A stretch of DNA of 64,000 nt. Origin: Siphonodentalium dalli (taxonomy: Eukaryota > Mollusca > Scaphopoda > Gadilida > Siphonodentaliidae). The stretch covers positions 199,833,887-199,897,886 of the forward strand of contig CP136062.1 of the NCBI GenBank assembly GCA_032622095.1. The letters run 5' to 3'. Below, one piece after another: positions 46,910-58,629 of this stretch. How positions within the stretch are numbered: the first letter of the stretch is position 1; the number at the start of each line of letters is the position of its first letter. The notes below the pieces were generated by a model. The model was not told the DNA's origin. It made no database searches and worked only from the letters and a program-made list of their open reading frames with translations. Made by a program: the position numbers and the translations under genes.

Positions 46910-48540
46910 CAATCCGATTAAACACCCCTAAATTACTATTTCTTTGGCGTCAGGGGTAAAAAATATTTGATTGAGTCGAGGAACCTACCCATCAAAGCTC
47001 AGACTGATCAGATATCAATTTTTCAAGTTTGCTATTCCAATTGTTTGTGGCCCACATACACGCTGTCAAACAGATGGTCTCAATCCATATTAAAGATGAA
47101 GATGGATAACTGTAAAAACAAATGGTAATACGGCCAAATTTAGTGAATACTCAAGTGATAATACAGCCGTATTTCATTGAACAAAATGTTGATAAATAAC
47201 ATGTTTTGGGAACTTTGATACCATATAGTTGACAGTGGTTAGCATTATTTTGTTGCAATTAATCGATTCTGATAACTAAAGCATATTTACTTGCGCCAGT
47301 CCATGCTGGACGCAAGTAATGTTTTCGGCTCGGATGTCTGTCCTTCCGTGAATATGTTACGTCATACCGGAAGTACATATTGTAAAAAAATGAACACGCG
47401 CTAATATGAAATGGTTGCATCAATTGTAATTTAAATCCATATATATACTTAATTTGCATTGTTATCTGGTTTTATTTTGGTAATAAATCGTTCATAAATG
47501 AACAATATTGAAAAATTTCAAAAATTTCAAAAAGTTCAAAAATTTCAAAAAGTTCAAATATTTCAAAAACTTCAAAAATTTCAAAAACTTCACAAATTTC
47601 AAAAAACTTAGTAATTTTTATAGGCGCCAAATTACCATCCAAGACGTATACCCTTATAAACTGCGGGTCAGTCCTAGTAACGCGCACGTCAACGCGTTTG
47701 AAGATTTTGAAGTTTTCAATGCGAATGTCACTTTAACATTATCCCACAGTGAGTGCCTAGTGTCACTTTAACATTCATCCATAGTCAGTGCCTTGTGTCA
47801 CTTTAACAATCATCCCCCGTGATTATTTTTCATAATAATAAATAGTGTTTATAAAGTGTGTCTGGAAAATCAACACTTTGTGTGTTTATTATAAAACGCT
47901 ATGACATGTTTTAATATAAACACTAGTGTTTATTCATGTCCCTTTAATATTCAAATACTGAGTGCATTTTGTCCCTTTAATATTCAGGGCGGAAGCTGCC
48001 CATCGTTCATCGAGGTCATCACGTGATATACATGTAGATAATACATCGTTCACATGGAGAGACTTCGTTCAGCGAGCGCAGTGTGTCACTTTAACATTCA
48101 AGACTGAAGCTATCCCCATCAAGGTCCTCACGTAATATACATGTAGATAATACACCATGCATCGGAGTGGCCTAAATCTGATAGTTGGTTAACAGGTAAA
48201 AAACACTACCAATATGTCTCACCTGTAATTAGATCGGATAGAGTTATCGTTCCTAATATGCAGCCAACTGGGGTCCATATTATCATAACAGGGATATTAT
48301 GTCCGTACACACAACTATTTCAGCTATGGATGAACAGAGATTTGATATCTAGATTTTTGTTATCAATCTCTCAAACGAGGGGCCAGCACCCGTGGTTCAA
48401 ACTGTTGTTGGCAACATGCCAAATGTGTGATGGGCGCAAGTATAGGCAGCTCCAGTGAGTGCATTCTAGTTTGAAGAAATGTTTTTGTTGTTGTTCTATC
48501 TTGATATGGGGACCCTATGATCGGATTGAGCACTTAATAT
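46910..48540. repeat. Older interspersed repeat, copy 3, split by a 1.2-kb insertion
   Basis: The left part (46910-47286: tactatttctttggcgtcag ... gattctgataactaaagcat) and the right part (from about 48466: gaagaaatgtttttgttgtt ... atcggattgagca) are contiguous in the copy at 17930. The interval between them is a separate insertion. Confidence 0.65.
47287..48465. mobile_element. Insertion of ~1.18 kb with cttgcgcc termini
   Basis: The left edge is a short palindrome, acttgcgcc ... ggacgcaagt, and the right edge reads gatgggcgcaagtatagg, so gcgcaagt marks both ends. Inside are gtgtcactttaaca repeats (47729-47815), a duplicated block with cacgtgatatacatgtagat (about 47972-48045 and 48086-48155) and a low-complexity aatttcaaaaagttc tract (47500-47610). 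Class unknown. Confidence 0.5.
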
Positions 48541-48689
48541 ATATTATTAACACAAAAAAAGCTCAAATTTCAATGAAAATAATAATTTCATTTCTTTGTT
48601 TGGATCTGTGCGAAAAAACGGATTGTCCATTTCATCCATTTTCACTTTGAATAGTCGTGCCATTTGAATTGATGATATGTATAGGTTCA

Positions 48690-49505
48690 ATAGACCATTT
48701 TACAGATAGCCATTTTGACTGTTGCAATGTGGGCCAGAAAGTATCCAAACAAAGCCATGTGCTCTACGGCCGCATGCATTTACTATGGGGGATTTAGGGT
48801 GGGTCTATAAAACTAATTATAACTTTGGTATCTGTTATAGTTTACGCGACAAATTTTAAACATATATCAGGGACATGTACCCCTTCTAGAATGTTCAAAA
48901 ACATTTCCAGTTGCTTGTCGTATTTTAATTGATTTTATGCGATGAAATAATGCGAAAATTCAGAAAATTGCACTATAATCTCTCAATATTTTGCGGTTTT
49001 AGTAAACGCCTGATAAAAGTTTCAGAGAATATAGAGTAAACACAGTACTATCGGAATATCGTCAAGGAGTTCTGTGCATTTGGTATTAATTAACCCTCAG
49101 ACTGCCGTCAATAAATTCGTTTTTTCGTGTTGGACGAAAATGAAACTTGTCCGTTTAAAGGTCCCATTTTCGTGTCGAATGGTGATAGAATCTCCATTTG
49201 TCAAGTTCATGGATAAATTACATCACACTTAACCGGCTTATGTCCGCGGCCATAAACCTGTGTTTTTATAACAATTTATTTGAGACAAACTGTTGCGCGC
49301 ATACGTAGCAGACGGCGCTTATCAGTTGAAGTTAATAATCGTGAAGCCTGTGTAACAAATGTTCAAATACAACAGAAAAAAACTACGTAAAATAAATAGC
49401 GTGACCAATGAGCATTCACAAAACAATATACATCAGTTTTGAAAACGATTATAAATGAAAACGCTCTTTATCGTGTACCGGCGCTTTTGCGCATGAAGGT
49501 TTTTA
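48690..49505 (+). repeat. Left arm of the composite element
   Basis: It contains ggccgcatgcatttactatg, attttgcggttttagtaaac and gtccgcggccataaacctgt, all found inverted in the right arm. The inner edge reads aacgctctttatcgtgtacc. Confidence 0.85.
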
Positions 49506-49848
49506 ATATTCTCAATATTTTGCGGTTTTAGTAAACGCCTGATAAAAGTCGTTCTATTGGGAACTTTTACACCAATTTTTTAGAGAATATAGAGTGAACA
49601 CAGTACTATCGGAATATCGTAAAGGAGTTCCGTGCATTTGGGATTAATCACCCCTCAGACTGCCGAAGCTGCCGTCAATAAATTCTCTCTTCGCACATCT
49701 GGCTTCGCATGCGTTTCACGAAAATGAAACTGTTTAATTTTTACCTGTGATTTACCTGTGATCTTCAGGCCTATTTTAAGCTTTCGCTTGTATTGGCCAA
49801 TTGTCGTAGTATAACATCATATTTACTCTATTTTACAGTGCGCTCAAT

Positions 49849-51390
49849 TCAGAATACATAGCAGAATTTGTTTGGCTTGCCTCGCCACTGGTCATTTAAA
49901 ATTGATTTAAAATCGTTCACCGAACCGGCCGACACCAAATGTTCAGGGAGACTGTTCCAATTGTTAGTACTTCTGGCTGTAAAATTGTTCTTGCATAAAG
50001 TGGTGTTATATCCTTTCTTCCTAATCTTCTTACTGTGACCTCTTGTTTTGCTTCCTCCATTATTTGTATGTAACTCCATCGTTTTCAGCTTGACTTCATC
50101 TTTCTTCTGCATTATCTTATACATTTGGATCATATCGGTCCTCTCTCTCCGATATTCTAAAGTTGGTAATCCTAATTCTTTGATTCTTTCTTCATATTCC
50201 TTATTTTTTATCCCCTCCACTATTTTAGTTGATCTTCTCTGCACTCTTTCTATCATTGTTCTGTATTTTTTATAGTGAGGTGACCATATAGATGTCCCGT
50301 ATTCCAGCTTGGGTCTGATAAATGCCTTGTATAGTGTGGTAACATCTGTTTATCCATATATCTGAATGTTCTCTTTAGAATTCCGAGTTTCTGGTTGGCC
50401 TTATTCACTGTTGTTGCAATATGTTTGTCAAATTTCATTCTATTGTCAAATGTCACTCCTAAATCTTTTTCTTCCATTGTTTCTTCTATGATGTTGTGTT
50501 TATCTCCCTCTGATACTGTGTAGGTTTTTGCTGTATTTGTGCTTTGTTTCCCCAGGTGCATCACTTTACATTTTGAAGAGTTGAATCTTAATAACCACTT
50601 ATCCGACCACTTTGACAGCCTATTTAGATCTTCTTGTAGTAATTTCTCGTCCTCTGTTGTCTTCATGTTTCTATATACCTTTGTGTCATCTGCAAATATC
50701 TTGATTGAACTTGTTATCCCTTCAGTAATATCATTTATGAATATCAGGAACAATATCGGCCCGAGTACAGATCCCTGTGGTATGCCACTTGTAACATTTC
50801 TGTGTCCAGATGTTTCGCCTCCTACTCTGACTGACTGTGTCCTTCCTGTTAAAAATGCCTGGATCCATTTATGTATGTCCCCTCTGATTCCATAGCTATC
50901 TAGTTTGTTCATCAATCTTTTATGTGGTACTGTGTCAAACGCTTTTCTGAAGTCCAAGTAAATTGAGTCTATGTTGTTTCCTTCATCTAACGCCTGGTAC
51001 CAATCATCTTGGACTTCTAAAAGTTGTGTGACACATGAATGCTTTGATCGGAATCCATGTTGTTCTTCTGTAAAGAGGTTGTTGGTCTCCATATGATTGA
51101 CTATTTCATCTATTATAATGGTTTCCAATACTTTGCATACCACACTTGTTAGACTCACAGGATGATAGTTACCCGGAAGACTCTTTTTACCCTTCTTGAA
51201 TATTGGTACAACCTCGGCTTTCTTCCATGCTTTTGGTATCTGCATTTCCCTGATGGTATTATTAAATATGTGTGTCAATGGTTCTTTTATGAAGCTAGCT
51301 GCCTGCTTTAACAGTGAAGGGTGTAATCCATCCGCCCCCGGAGATTTCGTTGAGTCCAGCTTGAGCAATTTTTCCTCTACCTTCTATTTA
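49849..51390 (-). pseudogene. Non-LTR retrotransposon reverse transcriptase fragment (CR1/Jockey type)
   Basis: The frame starting near 51390 carries SPGADGLHPSLL, YLDFRKAFDTVPHK, GIPQGSVLGPILF and the catalytic FADD box (about residue 225 of the open part). The endonuclease domain and N-terminus are missing, so the copy is 5' truncated. Near 50340 the frame shifts: beyond it the other frame reads FIRPKLEYGTSIWSP and MIERVQRRSTKIVEG, the usual thumb/C-terminal part, ending FCYVF and a stop at 49849-49851. Only one shift and no internal stop were seen, so the copy is fairly young. It lies inside the composite element. Confidence 0.9.
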
Positions 51391-51693
51391 TGAAAAACTT
51401 CATGTTTTAACTGACAACTAAAGCATGTGAGAGGGCGAGGTGATACTCGTTCATGTCTATTATGACATGTTGAACATAATCCATATGCTAGGGTTTCTTC
51501 AAAAGTTGTCTGAAAATGCTGCCACTGCCTGCTATATATGCGACTTGGTTTGGAGAACAAAATCACCGGGGTGAAGGAGAAGATCTCTCGATCTTTTCGA
51601 CCATCCCGGGCGCTTCGCACCCTTCTACTCTCATTCAACAAAATCACTTCACTTCGTGCCCATCTACTACCCTTACAAAATCATAAATTGAAA

Positions 51694-51753
51694 ATGCCTT
51701 CAAATCGCTGTGCAGTTTTCGGTTGCAATAATGACCGACGTAACCCAGAAACT
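51694..51753 (+). CDS. THAP-domain first exon (fragment)
   Basis: ATG at 51694 opens MPSNRCAVFGCNNDRRNPET, followed by the donor gtgagt at 51754 in phase 0. MPxxC with C-x4-C is the start of the THAP zinc-coordinating DNA-binding domain, found in P-element and Kolobok transposases and in domesticated host proteins. No matching second exon (with the later C-x2-H and AVPTIF-like end) was found downstream before 53.4 kb, so the gene seems incomplete. Confidence 0.65.
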
Positions 51754-51793
51754 GTGAGTATTATTTAATTTGATATGAATATTCGTACATGTA

Positions 51794-52283
51794 CTATAAG
51801 TTTATTGATTTCCTACAAAAAACTTTCAAGTTTAGTGTAATTCGGAAGGTCATTTTATACCATATAAAACGGAACCAATAAAGAGCGTTTATGTTCTCAA
51901 TACATGACCGCAAATATGTCGTTTTCAATCTACATTGATGTGTTAAGATGGAGATGCACGTTTTGCATAAATACAGCAAAATATGGCAAGATATTTCAAC
52001 AAAGTATTTCTTTGGATCTATCTGGCGTAAAATCTTGAATTTCACATCTTCGTTGTATCTAGAATCTGAGCATTTATTAAGAGACAACAAAAACTCCAGG
52101 CATAACAACTTCGCTTTTTGGGTATTAACAGTTTTCTGTTGATCATCTGTCGACTGAATAACTGGAAATTTCTGTAACTCGGCTAGCTGCACTTCCTCAT
52201 CTTTTTTTTTCGTCTAGTTGATGGAACACCACGGTCGTTTAGGAAGGTTTTTAGTTCGCTGTCTGTACATCAACTGGCCATGC
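51794..52283 (-). pseudogene. SAP-like motif reading frame with premature stop
   Basis: From ATG at 52283 the frame reads MAS, a TGA at 52274-52272, then CTDSELKTFLNDRGVPST and RRKKKDEEVQLAELQKF, continuing open to 51794. The helix-extended pattern resembles SAP DNA-binding motifs seen in transposon-linked proteins of invertebrates. The early stop suggests decay, unless translation begins later at another codon. It runs opposite to, and beyond the donor of, the THAP exon. Confidence 0.5.
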
Positions 52284-52567
52284 TTCTATTTTATATACCC
52301 CATAAAACTTCCGTTAGATGTTCTCACTTGTGTTTCAACAATTCACCGAAAGTGACGACGTGTCATGTATACTAAACATGTGTGATATTATATACGGCAT
52401 GAATTTGGCAAAGTATGACTTGTGTTCACTGCGTGCTCACCAAAGAATCACAATAGACTGTAACAACACCCGTGATGTTTTACTTCAACTTTCAAAAGAG
52501 GAAGTTTGAACACATTTTGTATTGTTTTTTTTTTTTTAGCCTAGAACAAAATCCAATGATTGCGTCC

Positions 52568-53427
52568 ATTAAAAACCTTCTTGCGCAAAAGCACTGGTAC
52601 ACGATAAAGAGCGTTTTCATTTATAATCATTTTTACTCGTTTTCAAAACTGATGTATATTGTTTTGTGAATGCTCATTGGTCACGCTATTTATTTTACGT
52701 ATTTTTTTCCCGTTGTATTTGAACATTTGTTACACAGGCTTCACGATTATTAACTTCAACTGATAAGCGCCGACTGCTGCGTATGCGCGCAACAGTTTGT
52801 CTCAAATAAATTGTTATAAAAACACAGGTTTATGGCCGCGGACATAAGCCGATTAAGTGTGATGTAATTTATCCATGAACTTGACAAATGGAGATTCTAT
52901 CACCATTCGACACGAAAATGGGACCTTTAAACAGACAAGTTTCATTTTCGTCCAACACGAAAAAGCGAATTTATTGACGGCAGCTTCGGCAGCCTGAGGG
53001 TTGGTTAATACCAAATGCACAGAACTCCTTTATGACATTCCGATAGTACTGTATTTACTCTATATTCTCTGAAAATTTGGTGTAAAAATTCCCAATAAAA
53101 CAACTTTTATCAGGCGTTTACTAAAACCGCAAAATATTGAGAAATTAGTGCAATTTTCTGAATTTTCGCATTATTTCATCGCATAAAATCAATTAAAATA
53201 CGACAAGCAACTGGAAATGTTTTTGAACATTCTAGAAGGGGTACATGTCCCTGATATGTGTTTAAAATTTCTCGCGTAAACTATGAGAGATACCAAAGTT
53301 ATAATTAGTTTTATAGACCCACCCTAAATCCCCCATAGTAAATGCATGCGGCCGTAAAGCACGTGGCTTTGTTTGGATACTTTCTGGCCCACAATGCATC
53401 ATTCTCGCTATCTGTAAAATGGTCTAT
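52568..53427 (-). repeat. Right arm of the composite element
   Basis: Inverted counterpart of 48690-49505; its outer end is tatctgtaaaatggtctat. It carries cggcagcttcggcagcctga, of which the left arm has a shortened form while the internal duplicate at 49660 keeps the longer one. Confidence 0.85.
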
Positions 53428-53429
53428 GT

Positions 53430-54400
53430 GGGATTCATTAACTTGAAATCACATATACATGTAGACCTGCTGTACATCCATGAAGAAATTGTCTTTAGAC
53501 ACCACCGCATTCTTCCCCTGATGCCGCTGATTACGTCATATTCAGGTTGGTTCGCACTGTTAATTATATTATGGGGCTTTTGAGATGTCCTCAAGTAAGG
53601 GGCTTTTGAGATGATGTCAAGTTTAGTTTATTGTTTCTTTGTAGAAGGGATATCTAGTGGTATACAACTAATGGAAGTCAACTTATATTTGCGCTTTTTT
53701 ATGCGCCCAAATTCGATAGACATGTAAATTACATTAAAATGTAGCTTAATGACTATAAGATAGACAAAATGAGCTACATACTAGTACCGGTACTAACAGT
53801 AACATGTAGGCTGTTTTGGATGTGCCCGACCTGATGACATATTTGATACAACTGTTTTCTGTGTTTATTCGCTCTGATCGCGGTAACTCTGTATCAGGTA
53901 CAGTGAGTAAATTTATCTTATTTACGCTGTTTTTTTCCACATTTAAAAAAAAATCTATTAGGCCTAGGCTATATAGCCTATATTATAATTATGTATGCTG
54001 CCTGGTAATGGTATGATGAACTGTTGAACGGAATAACAAAACGTCAAAAGTTAACTGGACAGTCTGCCATTAAATGGCGCACAATTGAACAGAATATGGT
54101 ACATATTTTCTTGAAGAGTATGGTGTTCGTTTGGGATAATGTAAAATTTAATAAACACGATATTCAACTCAACATATATGACACGATAACTTACCATTTT
54201 TATGTAAAATCACGCAATTTATTTAGTTCTGTTAAACATGGCGAATATGGAGATCACGTGATCTTGTTCGTACGCCAAAGAAAGTCACATGGTACCATAA
54301 TAGGCGTTATTTTGGTTGATTGACGTGCATATTTCGCACGTGCTCTTCGGCGTTAAAGTGACACCATTATCTCATTATTTATTTAGCTCTACCGACACTG
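53430..54400. other. Intergenic, nothing firm
   Basis: A 99-codon open frame at 54024-54323 has no recognised family and no splice support. Otherwise AT-rich sequence. Confidence 0.4.
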
Positions 54401-54406
54401 GACACT

Positions 54407-54432
54407 GGTGGTGGTGGTAGTGGTGGTGGTTT
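54407..54432 (+). repeat. GGT/GGTA microsatellite
   Basis: A short run of gtggtggtggtagtggtggt type. Low complexity only. Confidence 0.85.
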
Positions 54433-54647
54433 TTAGACGTACATTGCTCATATATGATCTGATATCATCGGTCTTATATGCTCTCTATTAACGAAAGATT
54501 TGGTATTTAGGGCGAGACGAGTCGTTCTTCTGCTTTGTGTAATTCGGACACATTTTTCGGACCAAAAGTTTTCTTTCGGCCAACTCGGTTATAATAAAGC
54601 AAGCTCTCCCAGCATAATACACAGGATTTGTTTTTCTTTTGGTGCCA

Positions 54648-54960
54648 TAAACTGTCAAAAAGACACCCAGGATCTCAAAGTCTCACCAAACAACGGGAAT
54701 TTTGTTTAGTCGTCTGCTATTAATATTGGTCCAACTATCAAGGTTGCGGAATTGCGCTGTCAGTCAGACTCAAAGCCGAATTAAATTTCGTTGATATTTC
54801 ATTCCGATCACAAACAAATAATTATCAATAATAGCAGACGACTAAACAAAATTCTCGTTGTTTGGCGAGACTTTGAGATCCTGGGTGTCTTTTTGACAGT
54901 TTACGAGATCCTGGGTGTCCTTTTGACAGTTTAAGAGATCCTGGGTGTCTTTTTGACAGA
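54648..54960. repeat. Inverted repeat with triplicated 33-bp end
   Basis: Arm 54648-54726 (actgtcaaaaagacacccag ... tagtcgtctgctatt) pairs with 54827-54905. At the outer right edge the block gagatcctgggtgtctttttgacag is present three times (about 54870-54960), once per ~35 bp. Confidence 0.8.
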
Positions 54961-55121
54961 AACCATGCAACAATGACAAATTCAGCGGTACTAACCGGGC
55001 TCGACGTTGCTTAACTTCAGCTGTCGGACGAGAACCTGTGGTTTCAACGTGATATGGCCGTAGACATAACGAACATGACAATTGGAACTTATTCCCTATT
55101 CCTTATTTTCAAAAATGTCGC

Positions 55122-55600
55122 TTTCGACCGATTTGACGGCATGGGTGGGTGGCCGACCCAAAATACCACCTAGAAACTCCCCGACCCCCCCCCCCCACCC
55201 ATCACCCCGGGGGTGTCACCAGAGGGGGTGAACACTGGGGTACGGACCATTTTCGAGAACGGTAAGGATTTCGATCGATTTGACGGCATGGGTGGGTTGC
55301 CCGCCCCAAATACCACCTAGAAACACCCGACCCCACCCCACCCATCACCCCCGGGGTGAAAATGGGGTAAGGCGCATTTTCGAGAACGGTAGGGATTTGG
55401 GCCAATTTGACGGCGTGAATGGCTAGAATTCACTAGAAACACATCACCCGTCACCCCGGAGGCTATCTCGGGTTTGAGCCATTTTATTCCTGATACCTTA
55501 TCCGCAAAAATGTCTCTTCCGGCCCGCCACAAATACCACCTAGAACGCCCACCCAACCCTCACACCAAATACCCCATAGAAACACCCCACCCTCACCCAC
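55122..55600. repeat. GC-rich degenerate tandem repeat (~130-bp unit)
   Basis: The phrase gatttgacggcatgggtggg recurs near 55129, 55276 and, decayed, 55403. Each is followed by accacctagaaac and ccacccatcaccccggggg. Base composition is much more GC-rich than the surroundings. No conserved frame. Confidence 0.75.
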
Positions 55601-56596
55601 CGGGGTCATGCATTCTGATGCAGCCGGTATCAAGTTCTGATCAAAGGGCGGCCGGTGTCCTTCGATGTAGCAAAAATAGATTCCTGTATTTGACGTCATT
55701 GCAACGTTCACAGACAATTTATTAACTCATTGAGCGCCGGCGACGAGATAACTCGTCGCCCTGGAACACAAACCGTTTGTAACATTCTGCCTTCTAATCC
55801 AATCTCACAATTTCAATCTGTTTGCACATGTTTAGAACCCTGCATACTACAAGTCACATTTTGGGAGAAGCGTTTGTTTAATTTTCAAGGGGGGGGGGGG
55901 GGGGGGGGTTCTGTATATACGCGCATGCGCAGATTCAACTTGTACATCGGGGTATAGCCCAGCATGTCTCCGTTCAAATGACGCATCAGGCAGCTCCGCA
56001 TGTCGAGGCGTTTAGGAGATATACAGTCGTATGAAAACAGGTGGTGAAAATTTATGTGATCTGTGGGCGTGACTTAGACTTGCAGAGTTCAAACCCTCTA
56101 AGAGGTCAACGGATACAGCGTACATATCTGTTAATTGGAAACCGATTTTAATTGAGTAAATTAGGTCGATTCCTATAAAGTCGGGCATGCCCTGATCCAT
56201 CGTAAACTTGGTTTGACACCAAACGACACAGGAACGCTGATGTCGACAACGTACACAATATGTCAATCAAACTCTGTACCTTAAGGGGTTCGCCAAATTA
56301 CAATGAGAATTTACTATAGAAACAAATTGTCAGTATATTGCTCTTACATTATTTACGATATCGAACTGAAATTTGGTATGGAGGGGGGGGGGGGGGTGTT
56401 GATGCGCTGATCGGATATAATCGTCACCGGGTTAATCCGATGTACTAATATGTGGCATTGTCACCTAGATACAGTACAAACTGGAAGTACGTCCCACCGC
56501 GGAAAGTGCGACTATTATAGGCCTTTAAGAACGAAACAATACATTTCCAAATAGTTTTCAATTTAATAATCTGCTTTTCTCGAAGACTGTTCATTG

Positions 56597-56696
56597 NNNN
56601 NNNNNNNNNNNNNNNNNNNNNNNNNNNNNNNNNNNNNNNNNNNNNNNNNNNNNNNNNNNNNNNNNNNNNNNNNNNNNNNNNNNNNNNNNNNNNNNN
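56597..56696. other. Assembly gap, exactly 100 N
   Basis: One hundred undetermined bases, the usual placeholder for a gap of unknown size. Order across it is therefore less certain. Confidence 0.99.
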
Positions 56697-57736
56697 ATGT
56701 TCATTTCGAAACAATTAAATGGAACTTTGTTAATATACGTTCACTATATATATCAGGTCATAGCTTAGCGCTTTGTGTTTCGCAAGATTCTTGAGTTTCA
56801 CGACGATCAATGATTTGATTGCCACTAATAGATACAAATTAAGGCCATATGGCGATTACAATTCAAGAACATAACTCAGAATCATCTCCCATATGGGGGA
56901 ATGTAAAACTTATTACTATATCATGTATTTGTGAGTTTTGGTAAAAGTCCGAAACCGTAATCGTAACAGCACATAGGGTACAACGACAACGAATAGAGAA
57001 AAAAAACAAATTCTAGTGACGTAGTACCGTATTCGTAATAATTATCTGTTGTCGTTCATTATGCGAAAGGTGTCTATTGTTTTAGCATTTAATTATATGG
57101 GTATGAACACTGCAAGGACCCGCATATGTCACATGACATGATATATGCAGAATATAAATAGGGTTTCAGTAGGGCTACCAAGACAGCTATATCATGGGAA
57201 CTACAAACCGGTTTACCCCTCCAGTAACCTCTACAGTATAAAACCACTCGAAAATAAGCCCATTTGCAATTTATCGAGTGTATGAACCATGGAAATCCGC
57301 CATCAATAAAGATAATAATTAACATTTTTAAAACAATAGTAATTTTATAAAAACACGACCGACAGCTTGTATCTCTAAATGACTAATGACTGTCTGACAT
57401 AGCCCTGTCGCTATAGTTGAATCGAACCAACTAAAGCTAACAAAATCATCAGAAAAATATTCGTCTCCAATTGTATGGCGCTATGTACCTATCTTGAATC
57501 ATAACATACATGTACGTTGATACACCACTGAGATTCTTCTCGATTTTTGCATCAATTTTACCGTATAGCCTATATGTCACTTTATGTGAAGTAAGAAAAG
57601 TAGCATCTGGGAAACGGATAGGCAGCCTTGCTGTGATGTTTAAATAACACATTTTCCATCACTTACAACGCAATATATGGGAACAACTAATAACCAGGGG
57701 AACTTAATAATGTGTATTTATCTATTATATATTTTG

Positions 57737-57763
57737 AAAGATCTGTGTGTGTATGTGTTTGTT

Positions 57764-57811
<48 letters not shown>

Positions 57812-58620
57812 AAATCGATGGACTCGAAAACGACTAAGCCAATTTCGATGAAATTTGGTATTTGGATGTGTTTTCGGCCGGAGACGAACATAGGCATATT
57901 TATTTGTCCGTGCGAGGTCAACTTTTCACGTGCGGAGGTCAAATCTATTTTTACGCCGTTTTTGCGCTAATATATTTCAGTTCGGTGCTCACAAATTGAT
58001 TCGATATAGCGCGAATAATAAATTGCCAGTCATATAATTTGCACGGTTAGAATCTGTGTGGCTTCATCTTTCCAACGATATATAATATGTATGTATCCGT
58101 TTTAGTTATCTGCCTCAATTATTAGGTACAAGTGGTACGATGCTTTTATCAGGATAAAATCAATGCGTAATTTCTATGACGTCGTCAGAGGTCATAAAGT
58201 TAGATTACGTTAACTCTCACCCTGCCGATGCATTTGACTGTGTCGCGTTAACTCATCACCGGCCGAGGTATCCGCAAATGACATTGGGCTATATATCTCG
58301 GAAACGGGTGTAGCTATCGACTTGAAATTTGGTATGTGAATGTATCTTGCCCCGGATACGAATTTTATCGGGTCGCCGAGCACGTGCGACGCCAGCTTCG
58401 CGCATGCGCAGACGAGATCTCGGAAACGGGTTGAGATATTGACTTTAAATTTGGTATGTGAATGTATCTTGCCCCGGATACGAATTTTATCGGGTCGCCG
58501 AGCACGTGCGACACCAGCTTCGCGCATGCGCAGACCAGATCTAGGAAACGGGTGGAGCAATCGACTTGAAATTTGGTTTTTTAATAGCCCGGACGAAGTC
58601 GGGTCACCTTCTAGTTTATA
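57737..58620. mobile_element. Repeat element with GT microsatellite and ~115-bp internal tandem repeat
   Basis: A GT run (about 57769-57808) follows gatctgtgtgtgtatgtg. Then cgatgaaatttggtatttgg leads to a tandem block (58285-58575) with tatctcggaaacgggt, cgacttgaaatttggtatgt, cgggtcgccgagcacgtgcg and cagcttcgcgcatgcgcaga. The right end reads gcccggacgaagtcgggtca, the inverse of the start of the repeat at 16098. Confidence 0.6.
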
Positions 58621-58629
58621 TATATTTGT

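Larger units (their letters stand above)
48690..53427. mobile_element. Composite element with ~0.8-kb terminal inverted repeats
   Basis: 48690-49505 (atagaccattttacagatag ...) is repeated inverted at 52568-53427 with high similarity along its whole length. The interior holds a partial direct duplication of the left repeat (49511-49740 matching about 48978-49170), a reverse transcriptase fragment (- strand), a THAP-type first exon (+ strand) and a SAP-like broken frame (- strand). No convincing target duplication was seen at the outer ends. Long inverted ends with a THAP exon suggest a DNA transposon whose transposase was largely lost, later invaded by a LINE. Confidence 0.75.

Noticed and set aside
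47508..47771. Lys/Phe/Asn-rich frame (FKNFKKFKNF)
   Set aside because: Translation of a low-complexity aatttcaaaaag tract inside an insertion.
54024..54323. 99-codon open frame
   Set aside because: No recognised motif, no splice sites fitting a gene, AT-rich context.
56445..56794. Open frames crossing the N gap
   Set aside because: They consist mostly of undetermined bases.
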